Shown: positions 7,807-16,880 of the stretch, one piece after another
Numbering within the stretch: position 1 is the first letter of the stretch
Layout of the letters: each line of letters opens with the position of its first letter
Origin: Falsiroseomonas sp046052145
GTDB taxonomy: Bacteria; Pseudomonadota; Alphaproteobacteria; Acetobacterales; Acetobacteraceae
Assembly (NCBI GenBank): GCA_046052145.1
Contig: JBJOMW010000004.1
Span: forward strand, 148,179-212,178
DNA: 64,000 bases
Direction: 5' to 3'
Position numbers and translations under genes: made by a program
Notes under the pieces: generated by a model
The model's database searches: none
The model's input: the letters and a program-made list of their open reading frames with translations, nothing else
Told to the model about the DNA's origin: nothing

Positions 7807-8766
7807 ATGGCGCTTGCCTTCACCTTCCCCGGCCAGGGGTCCCAGGCCCCCGGCATGGGCCGCGACCTCGCCGCCGCCTTCCCCGCCGCCCGCGAGGTGT
7901 TCGAGGAGGTGGACGAGACCCTGAAGCAGAAGCTCTCCCTTCTGATGTTCGAGGGACCGGCCGAGGAGCTGACCCTGACGGCCAATGCCCAGCCCGCGCT
8001 GATGGCCGTCTCGCTCGCCGTGCTGCGCGTGCTGGAGAAGGAAGGCGGATTCGCGCTGAAGGACCGGGTTGCGCTGGTCGCCGGCCATTCGCTTGGCGAA
8101 TACGCCGCACTCGCCGCCGCCGGCACCTTCGATGTGCCGACCGCCGCCCGCCTGCTGCGCCTGCGCGGCGATGCCATGCAGAAGGCGACCCCGCCGGGCA
8201 CCGGCGCGATGGCCGCGCTGCTGGGCGCCGAGCTCGACCAGGCGCGCGAGATCTGCGCCGCCGCCGCCACCAACCCCGAGACGGGGAAGACGGAGGTCGT
8301 CGAGGTCGCCAACGACAATGGCGGCGGGCAGATCGTCGTCTCCGGCCATGCCGCCGCGGTGGACCGCGCGATCGAGAAGGCGAAGGAAGCCGGGGTGAAG
8401 CGGGCGATGAAGCTGCCCGTCTCCGCCCCCTTCCACAGCGCGCTGATGGCGCCGGCCGCCGATGCCATGGCCGAGGCGCTGGAGAAGGCCGCCATGCGCG
8501 CCCCTGCCGTGCCGGTCGTCGCCAATGTCACCGCTGCCAAGGCGACCGACCCGGCCGAGATCCGCGACCTGCTGGTGAAGCAGGTGACGGGCACGGTGCG
8601 TTGGCGCGAATGCATCCTGGCGATGGGTGCGATGGGCTGCGATCGCTTCGTCGAGATCGGCTCGGGCAAGGTGCTGACCGGGCTGATGAAGCGCCTCGCG
8701 CCCGAGGCCCGCGCCGAAGCCATCGGTACGCCTGCCGACATCGAAGCCTTTCTCAAGTCGCTCTGA
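7807..8766 (+). CDS. fabD: Malonyl-CoA:ACP S-malonyltransferase
   Basis: FabD moves malonyl from CoA to the acyl carrier protein at the start of type II fatty acid synthesis. The 319-residue product has FTFPGQGSQAPGMG at its N-terminus, the nucleophile motif GHSLGEY (Ser95) and the catalytic histidine in APFHSALM. Near the C-terminus FVEIGSGKVLTGL is conserved. It starts a tight run fabD-fabG-acpP-fabF. A TTGACG hexamer at 7743-7748 could be a -35 element, but the -10 is weak. Confidence 0.97.
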   Translation: MALAFTFPGQGSQAPGMGRDLAAAFPAAREVFEEVDETLKQKLSLLMFEGPAEELTLTANAQPALMAVSLAVLRVLEKEGGFALKDRVALVAGHSLGEYAALAAAGTFDVPTAARLLRLRGDAMQKATPPGTGAMAALLGAELDQAREICAAAATNPETGKTEVVEVANDNGGGQIVVSGHAAAVDRAIEKAKEAGVKRAMKLPVSAPFHSALMAPAADAMAEALEKAAMRAPAVPVVANVTAAKATDPAEIRDLLVKQVTGTVRWRECILAMGAMGCDRFVEIGSGKVLTGLMKRLAPEARAEAIGTPADIEAFLKSL

Positions 8767-8779
8767 GGAGCCCCGCGCC

Positions 8780-9520
8780 ATGTTCGACCTGACCGGAAAA
8801 ACCGCCCTCGTCACCGGCGCGACCGGCGGCATTGGCGAGGCGATTGCCAAGGCCCTGCATGCCCAGGGTGCCACCGTCGCCCTCACCGGCCGGCGCGAAG
8901 CGGAGCTTGTCCGCGTGGCCGAGGCGCTGGGCGGTGCGCGCGTCATCGTCGCGCCCGCCGACCTCGCCGACCCCGCGGCGCCCGCCGCGCTGGTCGAGAA
9001 GATCGAAGCCGAGGCCGGCTCGCTCGATATCCTCGTGAACAATGCCGGCTTCACCCGCGACATGCTGGCGCTGCGCATGGGCGATGCCGATTGGCACGCG
9101 GTGCTGGAGGTGGACCTGACGGCGCCCTTCCGCCTGGCACGCGCCGCGCTGCGGGGCATGATGAAGAAGCGCTGGGGGCGAGTGGTCTCGATCGCCTCCA
9201 TCGTCGGCGTCACGGGCAATGCCGGCCAGGCGAACTACGCCGCGGCCAAGGCCGGGCTGATCGGGATGTCGAAGTCCCTCGCCCAGGAAGTCGCAACCCG
9301 CGGGGTGACGGTGAATGTCGTCGCCCCTGGCTTCGTGAAGACCGCCATGACCGACGCCCTGCCGGAGGCCGCGCGCACCGCGCTGCTCTCCCGCATCCCG
9401 ACCCAGCGGATGGGCTCGCCCGAGGATGTGGCGGCCGCGGTGGTGTATCTCGCCAGCGCCGAATCGGGCTGGGTCACCGGCCAGACCCTGCATGTGAATG
9501 GCGGCATGGCGATGGTCTGA
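8780..9520 (+). CDS. fabG: 3-oxoacyl-ACP reductase
   Basis: FabG reduces 3-oxoacyl-ACP with NADPH. The 246-residue short-chain dehydrogenase has the TGATGGIG cofactor loop (residues 12-19), NNAG (87-90), and the catalytic Ser140, Tyr153 and Lys157 in SIAS and NYAAAKAG. The C-terminus VTGQTLHVNGGMAMV is typical of FabG rather than of general SDRs. It is 13 bp after fabD. Confidence 0.97.
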   Translation: MFDLTGKTALVTGATGGIGEAIAKALHAQGATVALTGRREAELVRVAEALGGARVIVAPADLADPAAPAALVEKIEAEAGSLDILVNNAGFTRDMLALRMGDADWHAVLEVDLTAPFRLARAALRGMMKKRWGRVVSIASIVGVTGNAGQANYAAAKAGLIGMSKSLAQEVATRGVTVNVVAPGFVKTAMTDALPEAARTALLSRIPTQRMGSPEDVAAAVVYLASAESGWVTGQTLHVNGGMAMV

Positions 9521-9780
9521 AACGGCCTTCGGCGGGGGGCAGAACCTTCTTGCGGCAGGCTGGCCGCGCCCCCCGCTTGCGCATTTGTCCCGCCTAGGCC
9601 AAGTGACGCTTCCATGTTAGAGCCCGCCGCCCCGGGGCCCGGCACGACCGCGGCGACGTGGCGGCCGTGCCCGCAGGCACGGAGACAGGTTCCGACTGGC
9701 CAGTTCCGACTAGCCCTTCAGAGTTCATCGCCCGCCCCCAGGCGGGCACGGCGCGACCGCAGCAGGAGAGACCCCGGTCC

Positions 9781-10020
9781 ATGAGCGAAACCGCGGAGAA
9801 GGTGAAGAAGATCGTCGTCGAGCATCTCGGCGTGGACGAGGCGAAGGTCACGACCGAAGCCTCCTTCATCGACGACCTCGGCGCGGACAGCCTCGACACG
9901 GTCGAGCTGGTCATGGCCTTCGAGGAAGCCTTCGGGGTCGAGATCCCGGACGATGCGGCCGAGAAGATCACGACCGTGAAGGACGCGATCGACTACATCG
10001 AGAAGCAGAAGGCGGCCTGA
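9781..10020 (+). CDS. acpP: Acyl carrier protein
   Basis: The 79-residue acidic protein carries the phosphopantetheine site GADSLDTVEL, with Ser37 as the attachment residue, and the typical helix FEEAFGVEIPDDAAEKI. It shuttles acyl chains in fatty acid synthesis and supplies plsC-type acyltransferases. An AGGAGA ribosome-binding site lies just upstream. The 260-bp gap after fabG has no gene; it contains a short direct repeat of GTTCCGACT (9689-9713) and probably gives acpP its own promoter or UTR. Confidence 0.97.
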   Translation: MSETAEKVKKIVVEHLGVDEAKVTTEASFIDDLGADSLDTVELVMAFEEAFGVEIPDDAAEKITTVKDAIDYIEKQKAA

Positions 10021-10057
10021 GCCGCCCGCTTCACACGGCAGGCAGGGGAATCCAGGC

Positions 10058-11341
10058 GTGTTCTCTCACCTCGCGGCGCCGCGGCGCGTCGTCGTCACGG
10101 GCATGGGGATCGCCTGCCCGCTTGGGCTTGGCGTCGAGAATGTCTGGAAGCGCCTGACAGCGGGCGAATCCGGCCTCGGCGTCATCGAGTCCTTCGATGT
10201 CAGCCAGCTGACGGCGAAGATTGCCGGCCAGGTGCCTGTCGGCACCAAGGCTGAGGGGAAGCTCGATCTCAACGAGTGGATCCCGGTCAAGGATCTGAAG
10301 AAGATGGACCGCTTCATCCAGCTCGCGCTCGTCGCGGCGGAGGAAGCGGTTGAGGATTCCGGCTGGAAGCCCGAAGAAGATGCCGATCGCTGCCGCACCG
10401 GCGTGATGATCGGATCCGGCATCGGTGGCCTGCCGACCATCTTCGAGGCCTCGGTCCTCATCAAGGATGGCAAGACGCGGCGAATTTCGCCCTTCTTCAT
10501 CCCCTCCGCGCTGATCAACCTCGCCTCTGGCCATGTCTCCATCAAGTACGGCTTCAAGGGGCCGAACCACTCGGTGGTCACGGCGTGTGCCACGGGCGTG
10601 CATGCGCTCGGCGATGCCGCGCGGCTGATCGCGCTTGGCGATGCCGAGGTGATGGTGGCCGGCGGCGCCGAAGCGGCGGTCAGCGAGATCGGGATGGCCG
10701 GCTTCTGCGCCTCTCGCGCGCTGTCCACCGCCTTCAACGAGACGCCCACCAAGGGCAGCCGCCCCTGGGACAAGGACCGCGACGGCTTCGTCATGGGCGA
10801 GGGCGCGGGGGTTCTGGTGCTCGAGGAATACGAGCACGCGAAGAAGCGCGGCGCGAAGATCTACGCCGAGGTCGTGGGCTACGGCATGTCGGGCGATGCG
10901 CACCATATCACGGCGCCGTCCGAGGATGGCGACGGCGCCTTCCGCAGCATGCGCGCCGCGCTGCGCTCGGCCGGCGTCACGCCGGACCAGGTGCAGTATG
11001 TCAACGCGCACGGCACCTCGACGCCGATGGGCGACGACCTCGAACTTGGCGCTGTGGAACGCCTTTGGGGCGATGCGGCCAAGGGGCTTGCGATGTCCTC
11101 GACCAAATCCGCGATCGGCCACCTGCTGGGTGCGGCTGGCGCGGTCGAGGGCATCTTCTCGGTGCTGGCGATCCGCGATGGCATCGCGCCGCCGACGCTG
11201 AACCTCGAGGCGCCGTCGCGCGAAAGCCCGATCGACCGCGTTGCGAAGGTCGCGCAGGAGCGGAAGATCGAAGTCGCGCTGTCCAACAGCTTCGGCTTCG
11301 GCGGCACCAACGCGAGCATCGTCTTCAAGCGCGCCGCCTGA
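10058..11341 (+). CDS. fabF: 3-oxoacyl-ACP synthase II
   Basis: FabF condenses malonyl-ACP with acyl-ACP. The 427-residue product shows RRVVVTGMGIACPLG, the active-site cysteine in VTACATG (Cys177) and the two histidines in NAHGTSTPMGD and KSAIGHLLGAAGAVEG. The start is a GTG preceded by AGGGGAA. Gene order after acpP is standard. Confidence 0.97.
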   Translation: MFSHLAAPRRVVVTGMGIACPLGLGVENVWKRLTAGESGLGVIESFDVSQLTAKIAGQVPVGTKAEGKLDLNEWIPVKDLKKMDRFIQLALVAAEEAVEDSGWKPEEDADRCRTGVMIGSGIGGLPTIFEASVLIKDGKTRRISPFFIPSALINLASGHVSIKYGFKGPNHSVVTACATGVHALGDAARLIALGDAEVMVAGGAEAAVSEIGMAGFCASRALSTAFNETPTKGSRPWDKDRDGFVMGEGAGVLVLEEYEHAKKRGAKIYAEVVGYGMSGDAHHITAPSEDGDGAFRSMRAALRSAGVTPDQVQYVNAHGTSTPMGDDLELGAVERLWGDAAKGLAMSSTKSAIGHLLGAAGAVEGIFSVLAIRDGIAPPTLNLEAPSRESPIDRVAKVAQERKIEVALSNSFGFGGTNASIVFKRAA

Positions 11342-11356
11342 CCAGGCGGTGAACGA

Positions 11357-11388
11357 CGGGGCGCGCATCTTGCCGATCGCGCGCCCCG
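11357..11388 (+). terminator. Hairpin between fabF and mltG
   Basis: A perfect 10-bp stem (CGGGGCGCGC / GCGCGCCCCG) with a 12-base loop sits 15 bp after the fabF stop. No U-run follows, so it may be a weak terminator or an RNA-stability element that separates the abundant fab transcripts from mltG. Confidence 0.5.
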
Positions 11389-11407
11389 CTCCCACAGGTC
11401 GGGGCCG

Positions 11408-12385
11408 ATGCGCCGCCTGACGATCCTTCTTCTGATCTTGGTCGCACTGCTCGCTAGCCTTGGCGCTGGCGGCTGGTGGTATGCGCGCGGCGTCTTCGCG
11501 GCCCCCGGCCCGGCGGCGGAGCCGGTGCAGATGGTCGTCCCGCGCGGCGGCACCGCCGCCATCGCCGATGCGCTGGCCGAGCGCGGCGTCATCCGCGACC
11601 CGCGCAGCTTCCTCGCGGCCGCCTGGCTGACGCGCGAAGCCGGTCCGCTCCGCGCCGCGGAATTCGTCTTCCCCGCCCGCGCATCGCTGCGCGAGGTGCT
11701 GGAGGTGCTGCGCCGCGCCCGCCCCGTGCAGCGCCGCCTGACCATCCCGGAAGGCCTGACCGCCCGCCAGATCGCCGCCCTGATCGAGCGCACCGAGGGC
11801 CTGACCGGCGAGGTATCGCCTTTCGACGAAGGCGCGCTACTGCCCGAGACCTATGCCTATCAATGGGGCGACACGCGCGCTTCCGTCGTGCGCCGGGCGG
11901 ATGCCGCGATGGACGCGGCGCTGGCCGAAATCTGGGCCGCCCGCGCGCCCAATTTGCCGCTGCGCTCCCCGCGCGAGGCGCTGATCCTCGCCTCCATCAT
12001 CGAGCGCGAGACGAGCAAGGCCGAGGAACGCGCACGCGTCGCGGGCGTCTTCATCAACCGCCTGCGCCGCAACATGCCGCTGCAATCGGACCCGACGACG
12101 GCCTATGCGGCCGCCGATGGCGGCGTGCTGGAACGCCCGCTGACCCGCGCCGACCTCGAGCGCGACCATCCCTTCAACACCTATCGCATCCGCGGCCTGC
12201 CGCCCGGCCCCATCGCCAGCCCCGGGCGCGATTCGCTCCGCGCCGCCGTGCAGCCCGAGGCTACCGACTTCCTGTTCTTCGTCGCCGACGGCCAGGGCGG
12301 CCACGCCTTCGCCCGCACGCTGGAGGAGCACAACCGCAACGTCGCGCGCTGGCGCGAGGTTGAGCGCGCGCGCGGTTTGCGATGA
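11408..12385 (+). CDS. mltG: Endolytic murein transglycosylase MltG
   Basis: MltG cleaves nascent glycan strands in the periplasm and sets their length. The 325-residue product has one N-terminal membrane anchor (about residues 5-27), then the YceG-like domain. ILASIIERETSKAEE with catalytic Glu199 and VFINRLRRNMPLQSDPTTAY are both intact, as is FNTYRIRGLPPGPI. Its stop overlaps the next start as ATGA. mltG after fabF and acpP is a very common gene order. Confidence 0.96.
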   Translation: MRRLTILLLILVALLASLGAGGWWYARGVFAAPGPAAEPVQMVVPRGGTAAIADALAERGVIRDPRSFLAAAWLTREAGPLRAAEFVFPARASLREVLEVLRRARPVQRRLTIPEGLTARQIAALIERTEGLTGEVSPFDEGALLPETYAYQWGDTRASVVRRADAAMDAALAEIWAARAPNLPLRSPREALILASIIERETSKAEERARVAGVFINRLRRNMPLQSDPTTAYAAADGGVLERPLTRADLERDHPFNTYRIRGLPPGPIASPGRDSLRAAVQPEATDFLFFVADGQGGHAFARTLEEHNRNVARWREVERARGLR

Positions 12386-13257
12386 CGTTGAGCGGCCCCG
12401 CGCTGTGGTGGCGCCTGATCGTCATCGGCGGCCTGTGGGGCTGTTCCTTCCCGCTGCTGCGGCTGGTCGCGGCGGAGATGTCGCCCTTCGCACTCGCCGC
12501 GCTGCGCGGCGGCTTCGCGGCGCTGGGCGTCTTCGCCTTCCTGCTCGTCACGCGCCAGCTGGTCGGCAAGCTGCAGCTGCGCCACTGGCTCGTACTCGGC
12601 GCGACCAATGGCTGGATCCCGAACCTGCTGACCGCGGTCGCGATGAGCCGCATCGAATCCGCGCCGGCGGCGCTGATCCATGCCGCGACGCCGCTGCTGA
12701 TCGCGATCCTCTCGGTGCCGCTGCTGCGCGAGGAACGCCCGGGCGGGCGCGGGGTGGCGGGGCTGCTGGTGGGCTTCGCCGGCATCGCGCTGATCCTCGG
12801 CCCCGCGGCCGTCTCGGGCCAGGCCACCTTCCTCGGCGGGGTGCTGATCCTGCTCTCCGGCGTCTCCTACGCGCTCGGGACGATCTATGCCCGGCGCGTG
12901 CGGCCCGGCGCGCCGGCGCAGCTGGCGCTGGGCCAGCAGCTGGTCTCGGGCGGCGTGGCGGCGCTGCTCGCCATCCCGCTCGCGCCAGCCGGGGCCTTCG
13001 ATCTCGCGCCCTGGATGATCGGCATCGCGGCGATCCTTGGCATCTTCGCCTCCGCCCTACCACTGACCATGTTCCTGGGCCTTCTGGCGCGGGCGCGGGT
13101 GAACGACGCCGGGCTGGTCGGCTATCTGCAGCCGCCTTTTGCCGCGGCCGCGGGGGCTGCCATGCTGGGCGAAATCCCCTCCGCCCTGGTGATCACCGGC
13201 GGCGCCATCGTGCTGGCCGGCGTCTGGCTGGCGACGAGCCGGCCGCGGAGCGGTTAG
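12382..13257 (+). CDS. EamA/DMT family transporter
   Basis: The 291-residue protein has about ten membrane helices in two EamA repeats. The first begins near IVIGGLWGCSFPLLRLV and contains AALRGGFAAL; the second ends in a PPFAAAAGAAMLGE segment characteristic of the drug/metabolite superfamily. Such carriers usually export metabolites; the substrate cannot be read from sequence. It is translationally coupled to mltG. Confidence 0.9.
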   Translation: MTLSGPALWWRLIVIGGLWGCSFPLLRLVAAEMSPFALAALRGGFAALGVFAFLLVTRQLVGKLQLRHWLVLGATNGWIPNLLTAVAMSRIESAPAALIHAATPLLIAILSVPLLREERPGGRGVAGLLVGFAGIALILGPAAVSGQATFLGGVLILLSGVSYALGTIYARRVRPGAPAQLALGQQLVSGGVAALLAIPLAPAGAFDLAPWMIGIAAILGIFASALPLTMFLGLLARARVNDAGLVGYLQPPFAAAAGAAMLGEIPSALVITGGAIVLAGVWLATSRPRSG

Positions 13258-13373
13258 GACACCTCGTATCCGCTGCGGGGCGCCCCGCAACAGAGGCCGC
13301 TTCGGAATGACGGCAGCATGGCCGCTAGGCGCGGATTGCAGACACCACCCGTCGAAATGATAGCATTCGGGAC

Positions 13374-13823
13374 ATGATCGAGCATGTCATCCGCCGCGGA
13401 CGACCGGACGATCTTCCTGGTGTCCTCGCCCTGTATCGACACCTTCATCCTCAAGACCCGGACCCCGACATGGCGGCCGCCGAAAGAGCTTGGACGGCCC
13501 TGCTCTCATCCGACACGACGATCATCGTCTTGGCCGAAGCTGCGGGCCTACTGCTGTCATCCTGCACACTCGCGGTCATCCCCAACCTTTCGCGGGGAGC
13601 ACGACCGTATGGGGTGATCGAGAATGTTGTGACCCATGCCGACCATCGCCGAAGCGGGCTCGGACGTGCCGTGCTGCGCGCCGCCGTCGACTGGGCGTGG
13701 AGCAGCAACTGCTACAAGGTCATGCTCAACACGGGTTCCAAGAGCGAGACCACTTTGGCGTTCTACGAGGGCGCAGGGTTCCTTCGTGGCGGGAAGACCT
13801 ACTTCGAAGTCCGCCGTTCGTAG
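13374..13823 (+). CDS. GNAT family N-acetyltransferase
   Basis: The 149-residue product carries the acetyl-CoA binding motif A (VVTHADHRRSGLGRAVL, about residues 85-101) and the C-terminal FYEGAGF motif. The acceptor is unknown. Codon third positions are less GC-rich than in the flanking genes (for example ATC GTC TTG GCC, CCC AAC CTT TCG), which suggests a more recent arrival. A hairpin follows the stop. Confidence 0.88.
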   Translation: MIEHVIRRGRPDDLPGVLALYRHLHPQDPDPDMAAAERAWTALLSSDTTIIVLAEAAGLLLSSCTLAVIPNLSRGARPYGVIENVVTHADHRRSGLGRAVLRAAVDWAWSSNCYKVMLNTGSKSETTLAFYEGAGFLRGGKTYFEVRRS

Positions 13824-13825
13824 GA

Positions 13826-13845
13826 CCGCTTCGGGTCGAAAGCGG
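13826..13845 (+). terminator. Hairpin after the GNAT gene
   Basis: CCGCTT and AAGCGG form a 6-bp stem around CGGGTCGA, three bases after the GNAT stop. It may act as a terminator; there is no U-run. Confidence 0.4.
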
Positions 13846-13915
13846 CTATTCCGCCGCCATTCGGCAATGGTCTCTCAGACCTCCGGGCTACAGCACCGCC
13901 GGTCATCGGAGCGCC

Positions 13916-14575
13916 TCACCCCACCTCCCGCGCCGCCAGCACCGCCTGCAACGCGAGTGCGGCGGCCGCCTGGCAGGGCTCGATCACCGGCAGGCCACAG
14001 GCAGCCTCGACCGCCGCGCGATGGCCGGCCATGCCGGCGCAGCCGAGGATCACTGCCTCCGCCCCCTGCCCGGCGATGCGCCGCGCCGCCTCGATCAACG
14101 CAGCCCGCGGCGCGACGGGGTCGGTCAGCACCTCCATCGGCAGGTTCAGCGGGATGTGGCCGGCGATCCGGCCCTCCGCGCCCATCGCCGCCAGCGTGCG
14201 GCGCTGGCGGGCGATGGAAGGATCGGCGAAGGCGATGATCCCGAAGCGGTCGGCGCGGGCGAGCGCGGCTGCAATCGCGCTGCGCAGCGGCCCGAAGACG
14301 GGCGCGCGCGTGACGGTCCGCACCGCCTCCACCCCAGGGTCGGAGACGCAGGCGATGATGTAGGCCGCAGCCGGCTCGCGCTCCGCCAGGCGGCAAAGCG
14401 GCTCGGCCACGCCGAACCAGTCGCGCCAGGTGACGACGGCGGGCGGGCCGCCTTCGAGCTGCGTCACCTCGAAGCGCGGCAGGCCCGGGGCGGCGAAGCC
14501 GGCCAGCGCGCCCACAATCCCCCGCGTGCAGGAGGCAGAGGAGTTCGGGTTCACCACCAGGATACGCTCGACCAT
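13916..14575 (-). CDS. Aspartate/glutamate (hydantoin-type) racemase family protein
   Basis: The 219-residue product begins RILVVNPNSSAS, a typical start of Asp/Glu/hydantoin racemases. It carries the two cysteines expected for the two-base mechanism, in IIACVSDPG (about residue 76) and ILGCAGMAG (about residue 179). The C-terminal GLPVIEPCQAA block is also conserved. It probably racemises or isomerises an amino acid or hydantoin. The frame is open further upstream but has no start evidence there. Confidence 0.85.
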   Translation of the reverse strand: MVERILVVNPNSSASCTRGIVGALAGFAAPGLPRFEVTQLEGGPPAVVTWRDWFGVAEPLCRLAEREPAAAYIIACVSDPGVEAVRTVTRAPVFGPLRSAIAAALARADRFGIIAFADPSIARQRRTLAAMGAEGRIAGHIPLNLPMEVLTDPVAPRAALIEAARRIAGQGAEAVILGCAGMAGHRAAVEAACGLPVIEPCQAAAALALQAVLAAREVG

Positions 14576-14785
14576 GCTGCTGCTCCGCCTTCCGCCGCCT
14601 GCGCCCGAGGATCGGGGAGGCACAGCCAGCGTGCAAGCAGGGGCGGCCGCCGCGAAGCTTGATCCGGCCGGGCCCAAGGCCCATGATGCACCGCACAATG
14701 GCGCGGCCGGTCCGGTGGCGGGCTGCGCGGGCGGATCGGCCGCCCATGGCCCCGTCCAGGGCCTGAACGCCGGAAGGAACACCGC

Positions 14786-15253
14786 ATGCGCTGGGAGCCC
14801 GATCGCTCGGCACCCGCCCTGCCCTATGCCCAGCCCGACCGCCTCTGGACAGCGGTCTCGCGCGGGGCGCGCAACCTCTGCCCGTGCTGCGGCGAAGGCG
14901 CGGTCTTCGCGGGCTACCTGAAGGTTGCGCCCGCCTGCACGGCCTGCGGCGCGCCGCTCGGGCGGCTGCGCGCGGATGATGCGCCGCCCTATTTCACCAT
15001 CTTCATCGCCGGCCATCTGCTGGTGCCGCCGGTGCTGTGGATCGAGCGCGCCTATATGCCGCCCATGTGGCTGCACATGGTGGTCTGGCTGCCGCTGTTT
15101 GCCATCGCCTGCATCCTGTTGCTCCGGCCGATCAAGGGCGCCACGCTGGGCTGGATGGTGAAGCTCGGCTTCACCGGGGCCGAGCATGGTGGGGCGGATG
15201 GGGGTGCCTATGGGCAGGGCAAGGATGGCGGCACGCCGCCGCCGGGCCGCTAG
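14786..15253 (+). CDS. DUF983 family membrane protein
   Basis: The 155-residue protein has two CXXC-type pairs (NLCPCCGEG near residue 33 and PACTACG near residue 51), then DDAPPYFTIFIAGHLLVP and two membrane segments. This is the DUF983 layout; a zinc-ribbon-like knuckle is inferred from the four cysteines. Function is unknown. The C-terminal 20 residues are Gly-rich and probably disordered. The stop lies 10 bp before the UPF0262 gene. Confidence 0.85.
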   Translation: MRWEPDRSAPALPYAQPDRLWTAVSRGARNLCPCCGEGAVFAGYLKVAPACTACGAPLGRLRADDAPPYFTIFIAGHLLVPPVLWIERAYMPPMWLHMVVWLPLFAIACILLLRPIKGATLGWMVKLGFTGAEHGGADGGAYGQGKDGGTPPPGR

Positions 15254-15262
15254 CGGGGCGTG

Positions 15263-15730
15263 ATGGCCGACAAGGACCTGATCCGCATCGTCCTGCCCGA
15301 CGCCCAGCCGCTGCCGAGCCCCTATGCGGAGGCCGACCGGCGCCAGGCGGTGGAGGATCTGCTGGCGGGCAATGTCTTCCGCCCGAAGGGCCTGACGCCG
15401 CCCTTCGGCTTGCAGCTGACCGTGCGCGACGGCCGGCTCGGTTTCGATATCCGCGACGCCGAGGATCGCCCGCTGCATGCGATGGTCCTGGCTCTCGGGC
15501 CGTTCCGCCGGCTGATCAAGGACTACCATCTGGTCGTCGAGAGCCATGAGAAGGCGGTGGCCGAGGGCGGGTCCGAGGCCCGCATCCAGGCGATCGACAT
15601 GGGCAGGCGCGGCCTGCACAACGAAGGCGCGACGGTGCTGACGGAGCGCCTGGCCGGCCGGATCGAGCTCGATTTCGAAACCGCGCGGCGCCTCTTCACC
15701 CTGGTCTGCGCACTACACCAGCGCATCTGA
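15263..15730 (+). CDS. UPF0262 family protein
   Basis: The roughly 155-residue cytoplasmic protein matches the alphaproteobacterial UPF0262 family: RPKGLTPPFGLQLTVRDGRL, then LGPFRRLIKDYHLVVESH and GRRGLHNEGA. Function is unknown. A GTG directly before the ATG is an alternative start. It is 10 bp downstream of DUF983, suggesting one transcript. Confidence 0.85.
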   Translation: MADKDLIRIVLPDAQPLPSPYAEADRRQAVEDLLAGNVFRPKGLTPPFGLQLTVRDGRLGFDIRDAEDRPLHAMVLALGPFRRLIKDYHLVVESHEKAVAEGGSEARIQAIDMGRRGLHNEGATVLTERLAGRIELDFETARRLFTLVCALHQRI

Positions 15731-15791
15731 TCCGCAGGACATCACCGGCAGAAGGTTGCCTTCGCGGCCTGCCCATCGCATCTGTCCGCCC

Positions 15792-16880
15792 ATGAAGATC
15801 GATGGCGTTCCTTATCGCTCCGTCTGGGTGGACCGCGACGATGGCTGGTCGGTGCGCATCTTCGACCAGACGCGCCTGCCCTGGTCGCTCGACATCCTGC
15901 GCCTGACAGATGAGGCGCAGGTGGCGCATGCCATCCGCTCCATGCAGGTGCGCGGCGCGCCGCTGATCGGCGCGGTTGCGGCCTATGGCGTCGCGCTCGC
16001 GCTGCGAACGGATGCCTCCACCGCCAATCTCGAACGCGTGGTGGCGATGCTCGGCGCGACGCGGCCGACCGCGATCAACCTGCGCTGGGCGCTGGAGCGG
16101 ATGAACGCGGCGCTCCACAACCTCAGCGCCGCGGATCGCGTGGCGGCGGCCTATGCTGAGGCCGCCGCGATCTGCGACGACGATGTCGAGACCTGCCGCC
16201 GCATCGGCGAGCACGGACTGCCGCTGCTGCAGGAGATCGCCGCCCGCAAGGGCCGCGTGAACATCCTGACGCATTGCAATGCCGGCTGGATCGCCACCGT
16301 GGATTACGGCACGGCGCTGTCGCCGATCTACCAGGCGCATGACCTCGGGCTCGACGTGCATGTCTGGGTGGATGAGACGCGCCCGCGCAATCAGGGCGCG
16401 GCGCTGACGGCCTGGGAGCTTGGCCGGCATGGCGTGAAGCACACGGTGGTCGCCGACAATGCCGGCGGGCACCTGATGCAGCATGGCGAGGTGGATATCT
16501 GCATCGTCGGCACCGACCGCGTCACGCGGCAGGGCGATGTGGCGAACAAGATCGGCACCTACCTGAAGGCGCTGGCCGCGCAGGACAATGGCGTGCCCTT
16601 CTGGGTGGCGCTGCCGCATTCCACCCTGGATATGCGCGTGCGCGACGGCGTGGCGGAGATCCCGATCGAGGAACGCAGCGCCGCCGAGGTGACGGAGCTC
16701 ACCGGCCGCACCGCCGATGGACGGATCGAGACGGTGCGCGTGGTGGCAGACGGCAGCCCGGCCGCGAACCCGGCCTTCGACGTCACCCCCGCACGGCTGG
16801 TGACGGGGCTGATCACCGAGCGCGGCCGGACGGCGGCGAGCGAAGCCGGGCTAGCGGCGCTCTACCCCGACAAGGCCTGA
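15792..16880 (+). CDS. mtnA: S-methyl-5-thioribose-1-phosphate isomerase
   Basis: MtnA converts methylthioribose-1-phosphate to methylthioribulose-1-phosphate in methionine salvage. Starting at ATG 15792 gives 362 residues, the family length. Conserved features are the RGAPLIG loop, the catalytic cysteine in LTHCNAG, the catalytic aspartate in IVGTDRV, and NKIGTYLKALAA with PHSTLD. WIATVDYG replaces the more usual LATAGYG next to the cysteine, a mild deviation. No other mtn gene is in the window. Confidence 0.93.
   Translation: MKIDGVPYRSVWVDRDDGWSVRIFDQTRLPWSLDILRLTDEAQVAHAIRSMQVRGAPLIGAVAAYGVALALRTDASTANLERVVAMLGATRPTAINLRWALERMNAALHNLSAADRVAAAYAEAAAICDDDVETCRRIGEHGLPLLQEIAARKGRVNILTHCNAGWIATVDYGTALSPIYQAHDLGLDVHVWVDETRPRNQGAALTAWELGRHGVKHTVVADNAGGHLMQHGEVDICIVGTDRVTRQGDVANKIGTYLKALAAQDNGVPFWVALPHSTLDMRVRDGVAEIPIEERSAAEVTELTGRTADGRIETVRVVADGSPAANPAFDVTPARLVTGLITERGRTAASEAGLAALYPDKA

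Noticed and set aside
5974..9219. A 1081-codon open frame on the minus strand running through rpsF and upstream
   Set aside because: Only the last 158 codons (rpsF) are real. The rest is antisense to the glycosyltransferase, fabD and fabG genes and is open because stops are rare at 70% GC; its composition is not protein-like.
14576..15619. Upstream extension of the racemase frame to a 567-codon protein
   Set aside because: The family start RILVVNPNSSAS is directly after ATG 14575; the extension is antisense to the DUF983 and UPF0262 genes.
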